From positions 91,113 to 155,112 of the forward strand of contig NZ_JACHVP010000006.1 of the NCBI RefSeq assembly GCF_014190775.1: DNA of 64,000 bases, given 5' to 3'. The notes beneath the pieces are model-generated. The model was not told where the DNA came from. It ran no database searches and worked only from the letters and a program-made list of their open reading frames with translations. A program made the position numbers and the translations under genes. Origin of the DNA: Leifsonia aquatica. Its GTDB lineage: Bacteria; Actinomycetota; Actinomycetes; Actinomycetales; Microbacteriaceae. Shown here one piece after another: positions 23,469 through 30,927 of this stretch (positions within the stretch are counted from its first letter, which is position 1; every line of letters begins with the position of its first letter).

Positions 23469-24572
23469 TCAGGGCACTTGGATGTGCTGGTGGTTGCAGG
23501 TATCGGGAAAGTCGCTGGTGAAGTTCATGAGCACACCGAGCGTCATGTGAGCGCGGGACCGGCAGTCGCTTTGACCGACCGATGACCCGCGCGGCGCGTA
23601 CGGGTCCAGGGCGTGGATCAGCTGGACGGAAAGCGGGTCGGCGCCGGTTAGGGATTGGCGGTTGATCGCGTAGAAGTCGACGGCCTTGCCTTTCCAATGG
23701 GCGGACGCTGTTCCCGCTCCTGGGGTTGTGCCTGTGCAGCGCCGGTTGAGGTCGCTGACCCCGACCTGCTGGAAGGCCTGGACAGCTACGACGATCAGCT
23801 GGAGGACGTGCGCGTCGATCGTGCAATCCGGCGTCGCGGTACCGTCAGCCATGTTGATGACCTGCTGCTGGTAGCGGGGTTCGAGGAAGTTCAGCTTCTT
23901 CGCCTGAATCGCACCGACGAGGACTACAGCGGCAGCGGCAGCGTCTGCCGGCACCTGACACGCACGGGCGCTCGCTCCCGTCAGTGCGGCGAGGACCTGC
24001 TCGGCGGGAGTCCAGAACGGGGCGTAGTGGTACGGGTCGGCGTTGATCTGGACCGCGTGGGCGACCAGGGTCGGCGCGAGGGTCTGCCAGTCCGGGACGT
24101 GCAGCATGCGTGTGTAGAACGCGGCGGCTGCGGTCGCCGGGTCCATCCGCTCCCCAGGGGTGCCATAGCCGGCGCCCTGCTGGAAGACGCCGATCGTGGT
24201 GTTGTCGACGGCGTCCCCGTGATCGAGGTTCCGCAGCCCTGACTCCCCAATCGCGACCATCAACGCGAGTGTCTGCCCGTGCGGGGGCACGCTCATCTGC
24301 TGGCCGACAGTGATGATTGTCGCGGCGATCTTCAATTGATCAGGCCCGTAGCCGTCCACGTTCTGGCCTGCCTCGACCGACGGGACGGATCCGCCGCACA
24401 CTCCCCCGCCGCCACCGAACCCGTTCGCCCCCATCGCGAGCACTAGCGACACCGGCACGGCGACGAGAGCGACAGGGACGACCAGCACGATGACGGCCGC
24501 GACGATCAGCAGGTTCCGAGTCGTTTTCGGATGCGTCACGGCATGAGCTGCCGCCGCGCCCGCACTGATCAT
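23469..24572 (-). CDS. Bifunctional cell-wall hydrolase of the T4SS (lysozyme-like plus DD-peptidase-like)
   Basis: A 367-residue membrane-anchored protein that probably opens peptidoglycan for the transfer channel. One membrane helix lies at residues about 22-45, then a short Gly/Cys linker. A lytic-transglycosylase-like domain follows (MVAIGESGLRNLDHGDAVDNTTIGVFQQG, about residues 105-135, with the catalytic-type Glu in GESGL). The C-terminal part has SAHWKGKAVDFYAI and HQHIQVP, the His-x-Asp and terminal His pattern of M15/VanY-like peptidases. The ATG at 24572 overlaps the sigma-like gene stop; the longer upstream frame is sigma-gene shadow. Confidence 0.8.
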   Translation of the reverse strand: MISAGAAAAHAVTHPKTTRNLLIVAAVIVLVVPVALVAVPVSLVLAMGANGFGGGGGVCGGSVPSVEAGQNVDGYGPDQLKIAATIITVGQQMSVPPHGQTLALMVAIGESGLRNLDHGDAVDNTTIGVFQQGAGYGTPGERMDPATAAAAFYTRMLHVPDWQTLAPTLVAHAVQINADPYHYAPFWTPAEQVLAALTGASARACQVPADAAAAAVVLVGAIQAKKLNFLEPRYQQQVINMADGTATPDCTIDAHVLQLIVVAVQAFQQVGVSDLNRRCTGTTPGAGTASAHWKGKAVDFYAINRQSLTGADPLSVQLIHALDPYAPRGSSVGQSDCRSRAHMTLGVLMNFTSDFPDTCNHQHIQVP

Positions 24573-25318
24573 GCCGCCACCTCCAACTCGAGGACGTCCC
24601 GGGCGATCATCAGCAATCGCTTGGCGGTCGCGATCCGGGCTCGCGCCGAGCCGGGATGGATGTGGAGGGTGGCGGCGATGGTGTCTGCGTCGTCGCCGAT
24701 CATCTCGGCGACTTCCCGGAAACCGCCGGTCTCGGGCACGCACGACACGATCACGGACCCGGTCATCGGCAGTCCCGCGTCCGCGGCCGCGAGCGCGGCG
24801 AGCACGGTTCGGGCGGTCTGGCACACCCGCTCGCGGATCGTGCGGACACTGCGCTTGGACAGCTGGCGGGCTTCTGCCACCCGCTCGGCGTCGCCGTCGG
24901 CCAGGCTCAGGTCGCTCATCACGTGCCAGTCGGATGGGCCGACGTAGTCGGCGACCAACACCATCCAGCGGTGAGCGTCGAACCGGCGGATCATCGTCTC
25001 GAGCGGGTCGATGTCCGAGTCGGACTCGATGTTGACATCGATGGTGATTTCGTCCATCGGGCGATACTTCCGCTCGATCTCCCGCAGCACGACGTGACGG
25101 GTGATGCCGAACGCGAAAGCATGCGGAGTCCCCAGCTCCGGGTCAAAGGTGGAGCATCGGTGCCAGACCGTTTCGCGGGCCTGCTGTAAGACGGCGTCGA
25201 CCTCATTCGGCCAGCCGCGCAATTGGAAGCGGACGTACGGCTGCAACGTGTCGACTTCACGGAGCAGCTCTGTGAGAAGAGCATCGGTCCGCGTGCGGAC
25301 TTTGGTTCCTCCAGCCAC
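24569..25318 (-). CDS. ECF-like sigma factor encoded by the ICE
   Basis: A 249-residue protein. Residues about 25-85 resemble sigma-70 region 2 (VDAVLQQARETVWHRCSTFDPELGTPHAFAFGITRHVVLREIERK). The C-terminus (residues about 205-240, DTIAATLHIHPGSARARIATAKRLL) is a clear region-4 helix-turn-helix. A second helix-turn-helix-like stretch (AERVAEARQLSKRSVRTIRERV) lies in the middle. The GTG start has AAGGAAGG 10 bases upstream. It is first in the long minus-strand operon and overlaps the hydrolase gene. It is the best candidate to recognise the three bipartite promoter elements; this is inference. It could instead be a non-sigma regulator using the same folds. Confidence 0.75.
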   Translation of the reverse strand: MAGGTKVRTRTDALLTELLREVDTLQPYVRFQLRGWPNEVDAVLQQARETVWHRCSTFDPELGTPHAFAFGITRHVVLREIERKYRPMDEITIDVNIESDSDIDPLETMIRRFDAHRWMVLVADYVGPSDWHVMSDLSLADGDAERVAEARQLSKRSVRTIRERVCQTARTVLAALAAADAGLPMTGSVIVSCVPETGGFREVAEMIGDDADTIAATLHIHPGSARARIATAKRLLMIARDVLELEVAA

Positions 25319-25794
25319 GAGATCACAACCTTCCTTGCATGGAGGTGGCTACTGCGAAGGACCGGGTTCGAACCGTATCGGCTCGTCAGAACAGGGCTGT
25401 GTCAGCGCGAATGAGCGCGCGGGAGCCCTCCTTGGACTAGGAAGGTTGGATGTTCCGAGCTGCGCCGGGATGGGAGCTTCGGGGCGGCGCGCCCGGACTC
25501 GATGATGGAGTGGCGGCTTCGACTCTGAAGTTCGGGGGTCTCAGCCACGATGCGTCACCGCCGCCCGGACTCGCCCAGCGAGGCCAGCAACACGGTGAAG
25601 AGGGTAAGAATCTGCCGCTCCATTTGGTGCCGCACGCTACCCCCGAACAGGGGTAGCCGGTCGGCGGCACGCCGGGGTGAACCGGGTGTTCTACTGACAA
25701 CTCTCGCATTGCAGATCATTCATCGGATCGACGGGCACTAGATACCCGTCGACGAAGTCCTGAATGACCCCCGGGACAGATGGCGCTGACTCGG
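25319..25794. other. 476-base intergenic region without a supported gene
   Basis: No open frame here has protein-like character. The stretch includes the promoter region for the sigma-hydrolase unit. A GGTTCGAACC palindrome near 25365 resembles a tRNA T-arm but has no tRNA around it. Confidence 0.5.
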
Positions 25795-25992
25795 TTAGGC
25801 GAACACTCCGGTCTTCGTCCGCACACTCGCTTCCACCCATGCCAACACCTCCTCCCGCTTGTAGAGGACGGCGCGGGCCGTCGGCTTGTAGAACCGTGGC
25901 CCCTGACCGCGGTGACGCAGTTGCGCGAGCGCCGCGATCGAAATGCCGGTCAGCTCAGCTGCTTCCGCTGGCTGGATGAATTCTCCTATCAT
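25795..25992 (-). CDS. xis: Excisionase-like helix-turn-helix protein
   Basis: A 65-residue protein with a winged helix-turn-helix of the excisionase/AlpA type: FIQPAEAAELTGISIAALAQLRHRGQGPRFYKPTARAVLYKREEVLAWVEA. The order of target-site helix, Arg-rich wing (GPRFYK) and closing YKREEVLAWVE is typical of recombination directionality factors of actinobacterial ICEs. The start is ATG at 25992 with GGAGACGGGA upstream. It is divergent from the XRE regulator and integrase across a 103-base control region, so excision and integration functions can be switched apart. Confidence 0.85.
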   Translation of the reverse strand: MIGEFIQPAEAAELTGISIAALAQLRHRGQGPRFYKPTARAVLYKREEVLAWVEASVRTKTGVFA

Positions 25993-26095
25993 TCCCGTCT
26001 CCTTCGTTTCGACAACCTAGGAGCCTTCTAGCTGTTGACAATACGGTAGCAACTTTCTCGTCGCTTGACAACAGGAGAGGCTGTAGGCTGTAGAA
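25993..26095. promoter_or_regulatory. Divergent control region between excisionase and XRE genes
   Basis: Two TTGACAA units (26035-26041 and 26065-26071, 30 bases apart) and a related TCGACAA (26010-26016) lie in this short region. They may be -35 boxes of the rightward promoter, operators for the XRE protein, or both. The XRE start at 26096 has only a weak ribosome site, so its message could be short-leadered. Confidence 0.5.
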
Positions 26096-26689
26096 ATGGC
26101 GGACTTTCGATCGGAGAAGAACATCGGCGCACGGATCAGATTGGCGCGCCGAGAACGGGGATTCCGCACGACCGAGGACCTGGCCGAAGCCATCCCCGGC
26201 GGCAACCTCACACCGTCGATCCTGGAGAACATCGAGTCCGGCCGGAAAGCCGATCTCAGCGTGAGCCAGTTGCTCAACATCGCGCGCGGACTCAACGTCC
26301 CGGTGAGTCTGCTGCTTGCTCCGATCGGCACGCCCAACGCTGAACTCGACCTGCCAAACCTCAGCGACGACTTCGCGGGCATGACAGCGACTGAATTCGA
26401 CTGCTGGCTTTCCGCAACGTCCGGGAGCGCTTATCGGCCGCGTCTGGCTTCCGAGCGCTCTGACATCGAGATCCTCGCGTCGCTGCGCGAGCTCGGGACT
26501 TTGCGCCGCGAGCTTGATCGCCTGCAGATCGTCCTGGATACCCAGAAGGCATCCGGCGACCGCGACTTGATCGCGTCCAACGGCGAGGTGCAGCAGCGCC
26601 TCGACCGCATCCGCCGCGAGGCCACCCGCGTCGGCGAACTCCTCGCCAGCGCCGGCCTCACTGGCATCATGAACGACCCGGCCGACTAG
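26096..26689 (+). CDS. XRE-family transcriptional regulator of the ICE
   Basis: A 197-residue regulator. The N-terminal Cro/CI-type helix-turn-helix covers residues about 10-70 (IGARIRLARRERGFRTTEDLAEAI, ILENIESGRKADLSVSQLLNIARGLNVPVSLLL). The C-terminal half contains a predicted coiled coil (about residues 128-180, heptad-like LRELGTLRRELDRLQIVLD and QQRLDRIRRE), probably for dimerisation. It lies directly upstream of the integrase gene (37-base gap) and divergent from the excisionase gene. A role as the switch for integration and excision is inferred from this arrangement. Confidence 0.85.
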   Translation: MADFRSEKNIGARIRLARRERGFRTTEDLAEAIPGGNLTPSILENIESGRKADLSVSQLLNIARGLNVPVSLLLAPIGTPNAELDLPNLSDDFAGMTATEFDCWLSATSGSAYRPRLASERSDIEILASLRELGTLRRELDRLQIVLDTQKASGDRDLIASNGEVQQRLDRIRREATRVGELLASAGLTGIMNDPAD

Positions 26690-26726
26690 CCGGAGAACCA
26701 AGGAGGTGTAGCGCAGAGCGAAGCTC

Positions 26727-27953
26727 ATGGGAAGCATCGAGAGCTACCAGACCGCCAACGGACGCCGCTACCGCGTGCGCTACCGCGATCCCGACCATCG
26801 CTCACGCGAGAAGGCCGGGTTCACACGGAAGTTCGACGCCGAACAGTTCCTCGCCACAACCACCGTGACGACTTCGCGCGGTGAGTGGGTCGATCCCTCA
26901 TCGGCCAAGGCCGAGGTCGGCGCACTTGCTGCAGAGTGGCTCGCCTCGCGCAGCAATCTCAAGCCGTCATCGCTCCGCCCGCTTGAAGGCTCGTGGCGCA
27001 AACACGTCGCGCCGAAGTGGGCACACCGTCGCGTCGGCGAAATCCGACACAGTGAAGTGCAGAGCTGGATCGCCGAGATATCAAAAGTCAGCTCGCCGAC
27101 CGTCGTCATTCGCGCACACGGGGTGCTTGCCGGGATTCTCGACATCGCGATGCGGGATCGGCGCATCACGCAGAACCCTGCCCGCGAAATCAAGTTGCCC
27201 CGCAAGATCCCGAAGGAGCACGTCTACCTCACCCATCAGCAGGTCCACGACCTCGCGAAGGCCTCGGGTGACCGCGCGCCGATCATCCTGCTGCTCTGCT
27301 ACACCGGCCTGCGCTGGGCCGAGATGGTCGGCCTGCGAGTGAAGGACATCGACTTCGAACGGCGACGTATCCGCGTCTCCGAGAACGCGGTCGAGGTCGA
27401 CGGGATCATCGAAGTCGGCACACCGAAGTCGCACAAACGCCGCACTGTCCCTTTTCCCCATCTCCTGGACCCGGCGCTGCGTCCGTTGGTCGAGGGCAAG
27501 GGGCCGGACGAGCTCGTCTTCGCCGACAAGCGCGGCATGTACCTGCGGCGCACTCGAGTGAGCACCGCATCACGTTCTTGGTTCGTGACCGCACGGATCT
27601 CGGCTGGCATCCCACAGATGACCATTCACGATCTCCGGCACACCGCAGCGAGCCTCGCCGTGTCGGCCGGCGCCAACGTAAAAGCCATCCAGCGGATGCT
27701 CGGCCACGCCTCCGCAGCCATGACTTTGGATATCTACGCCGACCTCTTCGACGATGACCTCGACGACGTTTCGGCACGCCTCGATGACGCCGCGACGAAA
27801 TCAGTTGTGGGGTTTTTGTGGGGGATGGGCAAATCTGGCCAGAAAAAACCCCCGGAATCGTTGAGTTTCCGGGGGTTTCGATCGGCGGAGACGGAGGGAT
27901 TTGAACCCTCGGTCCCCTTACGGGGACTCCACCTTAGCAGGGTGGTGCACTAG
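26727..27953 (+). CDS. int: Tyrosine-type site-specific integrase; frame ends inside tRNA-Ser
   Basis: A 408-residue recombinase. An N-terminal arm-binding domain (RRYRVRYRDPDHRSREKAGF) and a SAM-like core-binding domain (about 65-155) precede the catalytic domain. Catalytic residues are visible: Arg in TGLRWAEMVGL (about 195), His-Arg in HDLRHTAAS (about 300), His in MLGHASAAMT and Tyr in LDIYADLF (about 335). The strong SD AGGAGG is unusually far (about 20 bases) from the ATG. The last 35 or so residues are read through a hairpin and the antisense of tRNA-Ser up to a TAG at 27951-27953, so the C-terminal tail depends on the integrated state. Confidence 0.93.
   Translation: MGSIESYQTANGRRYRVRYRDPDHRSREKAGFTRKFDAEQFLATTTVTTSRGEWVDPSSAKAEVGALAAEWLASRSNLKPSSLRPLEGSWRKHVAPKWAHRRVGEIRHSEVQSWIAEISKVSSPTVVIRAHGVLAGILDIAMRDRRITQNPAREIKLPRKIPKEHVYLTHQQVHDLAKASGDRAPIILLLCYTGLRWAEMVGLRVKDIDFERRRIRVSENAVEVDGIIEVGTPKSHKRRTVPFPHLLDPALRPLVEGKGPDELVFADKRGMYLRRTRVSTASRSWFVTARISAGIPQMTIHDLRHTAASLAVSAGANVKAIQRMLGHASAAMTLDIYADLFDDDLDDVSARLDDAATKSVVGFLWGMGKSGQKKPPESLSFRGFRSAETEGFEPSVPLRGLHLSRVVH
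27846..27878 (-). terminator. Terminator of tRNA-Ser, inside the integrase 3' end
   Basis: Perfect 12-bp arms (27846-27857 and 27867-27878, AAACCCCCGGAA and its complement) with a 9-base loop. On the minus strand the stem is followed by a run of six T, so it terminates tRNA-Ser. It also lies within the integrase frame. Confidence 0.8.
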
Positions 27954-27974
27954 GCCGAACTATGCGACGTCTCC
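27886..27974 (-). tRNA. tRNA-Ser (anticodon GCU)
   Basis: Reading the minus strand, the acceptor stem GGAGACG (27974-27968) pairs with CGTCTCC (27893-27887). The anticodon loop CTGCTAA gives GCT (27938-27936). A long variable arm (GTCCCCGTAAGGGGAC) and T-loop GGTTCAAATCC are present. Length (89 bases) and long variable arm fit a serine tRNA. CCA is not encoded. The gene is the integration site of the element to its left. Confidence 0.95.
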
Positions 27975-28044
27975 TCGGCGCCCGCGAGCAGGCGCACGTC
28001 AGCCATCATAACGGACGCGGGCGGCCGTCTGGGACACGGGACTC

Positions 28045-28737
28045 TCAGGCTCCGGTGTAGGCCATCCGGGAGATCTGGTCGAAGATGCTGGTCGTGAGGG
28101 TGATCGTCCAGATCGTCGACACGATGAACGACAGTGCGATGACGGCGATCGCTCCCCACATCGGCGCCATGCCGCGGCGGTTCGCGACAGAGCGGACGAT
28201 CACGGTGCGGCCGATGACGTAGACGAGCGGGCTGAGGAACGACCAGGCCCAGTGGAACGGACGGACGACGCCGCGGCGCGTGAGCTCGCGATAGTCGAGC
28301 CAGCTGAAGACCACCAGCGCGGCGTACGACAGCCAGCTGACGCCCATCAGCACGAAGTACCAGGGTCCGCCGATGAGGGCGAGCGGGTCGGGGATGGTCG
28401 GCGTGGGGTCGTTGAGGTCGATCGCCGGGAGGTGGATCTGGAGCGTCGGAAGCAGCGCGATGGTCAGCAGCGGCAGGAGGGCGATCAGCCAGATCCACAC
28501 GGTCCCGACGGGCGTCGCGGGGTTCAGCTCGGGGCGGGCGGGGCGCACGGCCACCGGCTGCGGGTACTGGGGAACCTGGGCGTACTGCGGCTGTGCGGTG
28601 GCCGGCTGCGTCGCAGCGGCCTGCGAGACGTGCCCGGTCCACTGCGTGCCGTCCCACCAGCGTTGCGGCGCGGCGCCGTACGGGTCGGCGTACCAGCCGG
28701 GGGCGACCCCGCTCGGAGTTCCATTCGCGTCGGTCAT
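28045..28737 (-). CDS. DUF2510 membrane protein
   Basis: A 230-residue protein. The N-terminal DUF2510 motif APGWYADPYGAAPQRWWDGTQWTGHV (about residues 11-36) is followed by a Gln/Pro/Ala-rich linker and about four membrane helices (about 78-95, 122-142, 160-180 and 190-215). The ATG at 28737 was chosen over one five codons upstream because GGAGG stands 8 bases before it. DUF2510 proteins are abundant in actinobacteria; the small Trp-rich domain probably contacts other proteins or the membrane. It is the first host gene right of tRNA-Ser. Function unknown. Confidence 0.8.
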   Translation of the reverse strand: MTDANGTPSGVAPGWYADPYGAAPQRWWDGTQWTGHVSQAAATQPATAQPQYAQVPQYPQPVAVRPARPELNPATPVGTVWIWLIALLPLLTIALLPTLQIHLPAIDLNDPTPTIPDPLALIGGPWYFVLMGVSWLSYAALVVFSWLDYRELTRRGVVRPFHWAWSFLSPLVYVIGRTVIVRSVANRRGMAPMWGAIAVIALSFIVSTIWTITLTTSIFDQISRMAYTGA

Positions 28738-28807
28738 CGTGCGCGCCTCCATTCCGCGGCCTGCTCCGGCCGCACCCGCGACCTTACCGCGCGAACCTAT
28801 GACCGCT

Positions 28808-28869
28808 CGCGAGACGTGACATCTCGCGGGTCCGGAGGCCCTCGCACCCGCAACAAGTCACGTCTCGCG
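28808..28869. repeat. Intergenic palindrome family 2, copy 1 (imperfect)
   Basis: Outer arms CGCGAGACGTGAC (28808-28820) and its complement (28857-28869) pair perfectly; the inner part is partly degraded relative to the copy at 30870. It overlaps the stop codon of the SulP gene (28858-28860). Confidence 0.75.
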
Positions 28870-30417
28870 GACCACGCGTTCCGACAGCCGCCCGTGGAAC
28901 GCGTGGCTGCGCTCGTCCAGCCCCACGAGCTCCACCTCGGCTCCGTGGGCGGCGTACTTGGTCTCGACGGCGTCGAGGGCGGCGACGCTGGAGGCGTCCC
29001 AGACGTGGGAGGCGCTGAGGTCGACGACGACGCGGGCGGGATCGTCGGCGTACGAGAACTGGTCGACGAGGTCGTTGCTGGAGGCGAAGAAGAGCGGGCC
29101 GTGCACGCGGTAGTGGGCGACGGATCCATCCTCCGACACCTCGCGGGAGACCCGCACGACGTGCGCGATGCGGCGGGCGAAGAGCACCAGGGCGAGCAGC
29201 ACGCCGACGCCGACGCCGATCGCGAGGTTGCCGGTCGCGACGGTGACGGCGACGGTCGTGAGCATCACGAGAGTCTCGGGCACGGGCATCCGGCGCAGGG
29301 TGGAGGGGCGCACGCTGTGCCAGTCGACGGTCTGCAGCGCGACGATCATCATGACCGCGGCGAGCGCCGCCATCGGGATCGCCGCCATCACCGGGGAGAG
29401 CACGCCGACGAGCAGGAGGAGGAACAGTCCGGCGACGAGCGTGGAGAGACGGGTGCGCGCCCGCCCGATCTGCACGTTGACGACGGTCTGGCCGATCATG
29501 GCGCATCCCGCGACTCCGCCCCAGAAGCCCGCCAGGATGTTCGCGAGGCCGAGACCCCACGACTCGCGGCCCTTCGCGGAGCGGCTGTCGGTCAGCTCGT
29601 CGACGAGCTTCGCGGTCAGCAGCGACTCGAGCAGGCCGACGAGGGCGGCGGCGAGCGCGGTGGGGGCGATGATCTGCAGGGTGTGGAGGTCGAACGGCAC
29701 GGTCCACGGGGTCAGGCCGGGCAGCACGCCGCTGACGCTCCCCTCGTCACCGACGGTCGGGACGGGCAGCCCGAGGGCGAACGCCGCGAGCGTCACCACG
29801 ACGATCGCGACCAGCGGGGCGGGCACGGCCTTGGTCAGGCGCGGGAGGAACAGCACGATCAGCACGGTCGCCGCGAACAGCGGGTACACCTGCCACGGCA
29901 CGTCGATCACGTGCGCCAGCTGCGCGACGAAGATCAGCACGCCGAGCGCGTTCACGAACCCGACCATCACCGAGCGCGGGATGTAGCGGACGAGCTTCGC
30001 CAGCCCCGCGACCCCGAAGACGACCTGGATGACGCCCGCCAGCAGCACCGTCGGCAGCACGTACGCGGTGCCGTGCGCCTGCACCATCGGCGCGAGGACG
30101 AGCGCGACCGAGCCCGCCGCCGCGGTCACCATCGCCGGGCGGCCGCCGAGGAACGACATCGCGATCGCGAGCACGACGGACGAGATGAGCGCCACATCCG
30201 GCCCGACTCCCGAGATGAGGGAGAACGAGATCACCTCGGGGATGAGCGCGAGCGTCGTCACCATGCCGGCCAGCACCTCGGTGGCGAACAGGCGCGGACG
30301 CTTCAGCACGGCACGCACCGGCACCTGCCCGTTCGGGAGGCGGAACGCGGCGGACGGAGGCGCGGAGGGGGCGAGAGGCATCGGGTCGTGCGCCGGCGGC
30401 CGCGCGCGACCGCGCAT
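28858..30417 (-). CDS. SulP-family anion transporter with C-terminal STAS domain
   Basis: A 519-residue secondary transporter of the SulP/SLC26 family. The N-terminal transmembrane core begins at FATEVLAGMVTTLALIPEVISFSLISGV, with family motifs GGRPAMVTAAAGSVALVL and ESLLTAKLVDELT. About ten to twelve helices are followed by a STAS domain from about residue 405 (YRVHGPLFFASSNDLVDQF, then VVVDLSASHVWDASSVAALD). Substrate (sulfate, bicarbonate or other anion) is not readable. The ATG at 30417 was chosen for its AAAGGA site; a GTG 15 codons upstream and an ATG 12 codons downstream are alternatives. The stop codon lies inside a palindromic repeat. Confidence 0.9.
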   Translation of the reverse strand: MRGRARPPAHDPMPLAPSAPPSAAFRLPNGQVPVRAVLKRPRLFATEVLAGMVTTLALIPEVISFSLISGVGPDVALISSVVLAIAMSFLGGRPAMVTAAAGSVALVLAPMVQAHGTAYVLPTVLLAGVIQVVFGVAGLAKLVRYIPRSVMVGFVNALGVLIFVAQLAHVIDVPWQVYPLFAATVLIVLFLPRLTKAVPAPLVAIVVVTLAAFALGLPVPTVGDEGSVSGVLPGLTPWTVPFDLHTLQIIAPTALAAALVGLLESLLTAKLVDELTDSRSAKGRESWGLGLANILAGFWGGVAGCAMIGQTVVNVQIGRARTRLSTLVAGLFLLLLVGVLSPVMAAIPMAALAAVMMIVALQTVDWHSVRPSTLRRMPVPETLVMLTTVAVTVATGNLAIGVGVGVLLALVLFARRIAHVVRVSREVSEDGSVAHYRVHGPLFFASSNDLVDQFSYADDPARVVVDLSASHVWDASSVAALDAVETKYAAHGAEVELVGLDERSHAFHGRLSERVVRET

Positions 30418-30495
30418 GACCGCGCGGCAGTCCTTTCGGCAGCGGGAGGGAGGCGCCCGCACCGGGAGGCGGACCTGATCACCCTACCGGCCGCG

Positions 30496-30831
30496 TCACC
30501 ACCCGATCGTGTTGAACCACTCCCGTCGGCTCGCGATCTCCGCATCCGTCTCGGCCGCGTCGGTGGTGTCGTGCTCGACGAGCCGGCCGGTGCCGTCGAG
30601 GGCGATGAACCGCAGGCAGCGGCCGCAGAGGGCGCGGCCCCCCGGGTACCCGTCGGCGAGCTCACGTGCGGGCCTCCCGGGCTCACCCGAGCCGGGGCAG
30701 CGGGGCGCATCGGCGGACGTGTCCGACCAGAGCAGCGCGCCGCGCCGGTGCAGCCCGGGATGCCCGAGCGGCCGGGTGCAGTGCCGCCCTCCGTTGCGGC
30801 TCGGGCAGTAGCGCGCGGGTGGGGAGTCCAT
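30496..30831 (-). CDS. Small Cys-containing hypothetical protein
   Basis: A 111-residue soluble protein with possible zinc ligands: CPSRNGGRHCTRPLGHPGLH (about residues 9-28), a Cys in APRCPGSGEPGR and CGRCLRFIALDG (about 69-80). The C-terminus EIASRREWFNTIGW is helical. I do not recognise the family. Its reading frame is better behaved than the competing frames, and it lies between two well-defined genes in the same direction. It could be a small zinc-ribbon protein; no role is suggested by neighbours. Confidence 0.55.
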   Translation of the reverse strand: MDSPPARYCPSRNGGRHCTRPLGHPGLHRRGALLWSDTSADAPRCPGSGEPGRPARELADGYPGGRALCGRCLRFIALDGTGRLVEHDTTDAAETDAEIASRREWFNTIGW

Positions 30832-30869
30832 GCTCCGAACCTAGCCCGCGGCCTGGGGAGAGACCCCCG

Positions 30870-30927
30870 CGAGACGTGACTTGTTGCGGGTGCGGGGCCT
30901 CCCGCACCCGCAACAAGTCACGTCTCG
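30870..30927. repeat. Intergenic palindrome family 2, copy 2 (perfect 27-bp arms)
   Basis: Arms 30870-30896 and 30901-30927 are perfectly complementary over 27 bases with a 4-base loop. The outer and inner sequence matches the copy at 28808. It overlaps the stop codon (30918-30920) of the AI-2E family gene and can act as its terminator. Confidence 0.9.

Larger units (their letters stand above)
1..27953. mobile_element. ICE-like conjugative element integrated at tRNA-Ser; left end outside the window
   Basis: Seen: a tyrosine integrase with excisionase-like and XRE genes abuts a tRNA-Ser 3' end. A relaxase-helicase, coupling protein, VirB4-like ATPase, TrbL-like channel, cell-wall hydrolase and ssb lie behind them, with accessory copper-handling, antirestriction (ArdC) and anti-phage (Qat) genes. 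Known: actinobacterial ICEs of the T4SS type integrate into tRNA 3' ends. Inferred: the whole left block belongs to one element. No second copy of the tRNA 3' end was found in positions 1-27,800, so the left attachment site is probably beyond base 1. It remains possible that the copper block (1-5517) is host sequence. Confidence 0.75.

Noticed and set aside
25340..25400. GGTTCGAACC resembling a tRNA T-arm
   Set aside because: No acceptor or anticodon stem can be built on either strand; the T-stem itself does not pair.
25437..25709. 90-codon minus-strand frame in the gap before the excisionase gene
   Set aside because: Low-complexity Pro/Ser/Trp sequence, no ribosome site and no family resemblance.
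1..27800. Second copy of the tRNA-Ser 3' end as left att site
   Set aside because: Read through by eye without finding a match, so no left boundary is claimed.
28252..30879. 875-codon plus-strand open frame
   Set aside because: Shadow of the DUF2510 and SulP genes; composed of His/Asp/Arg repeats typical of antisense frames.
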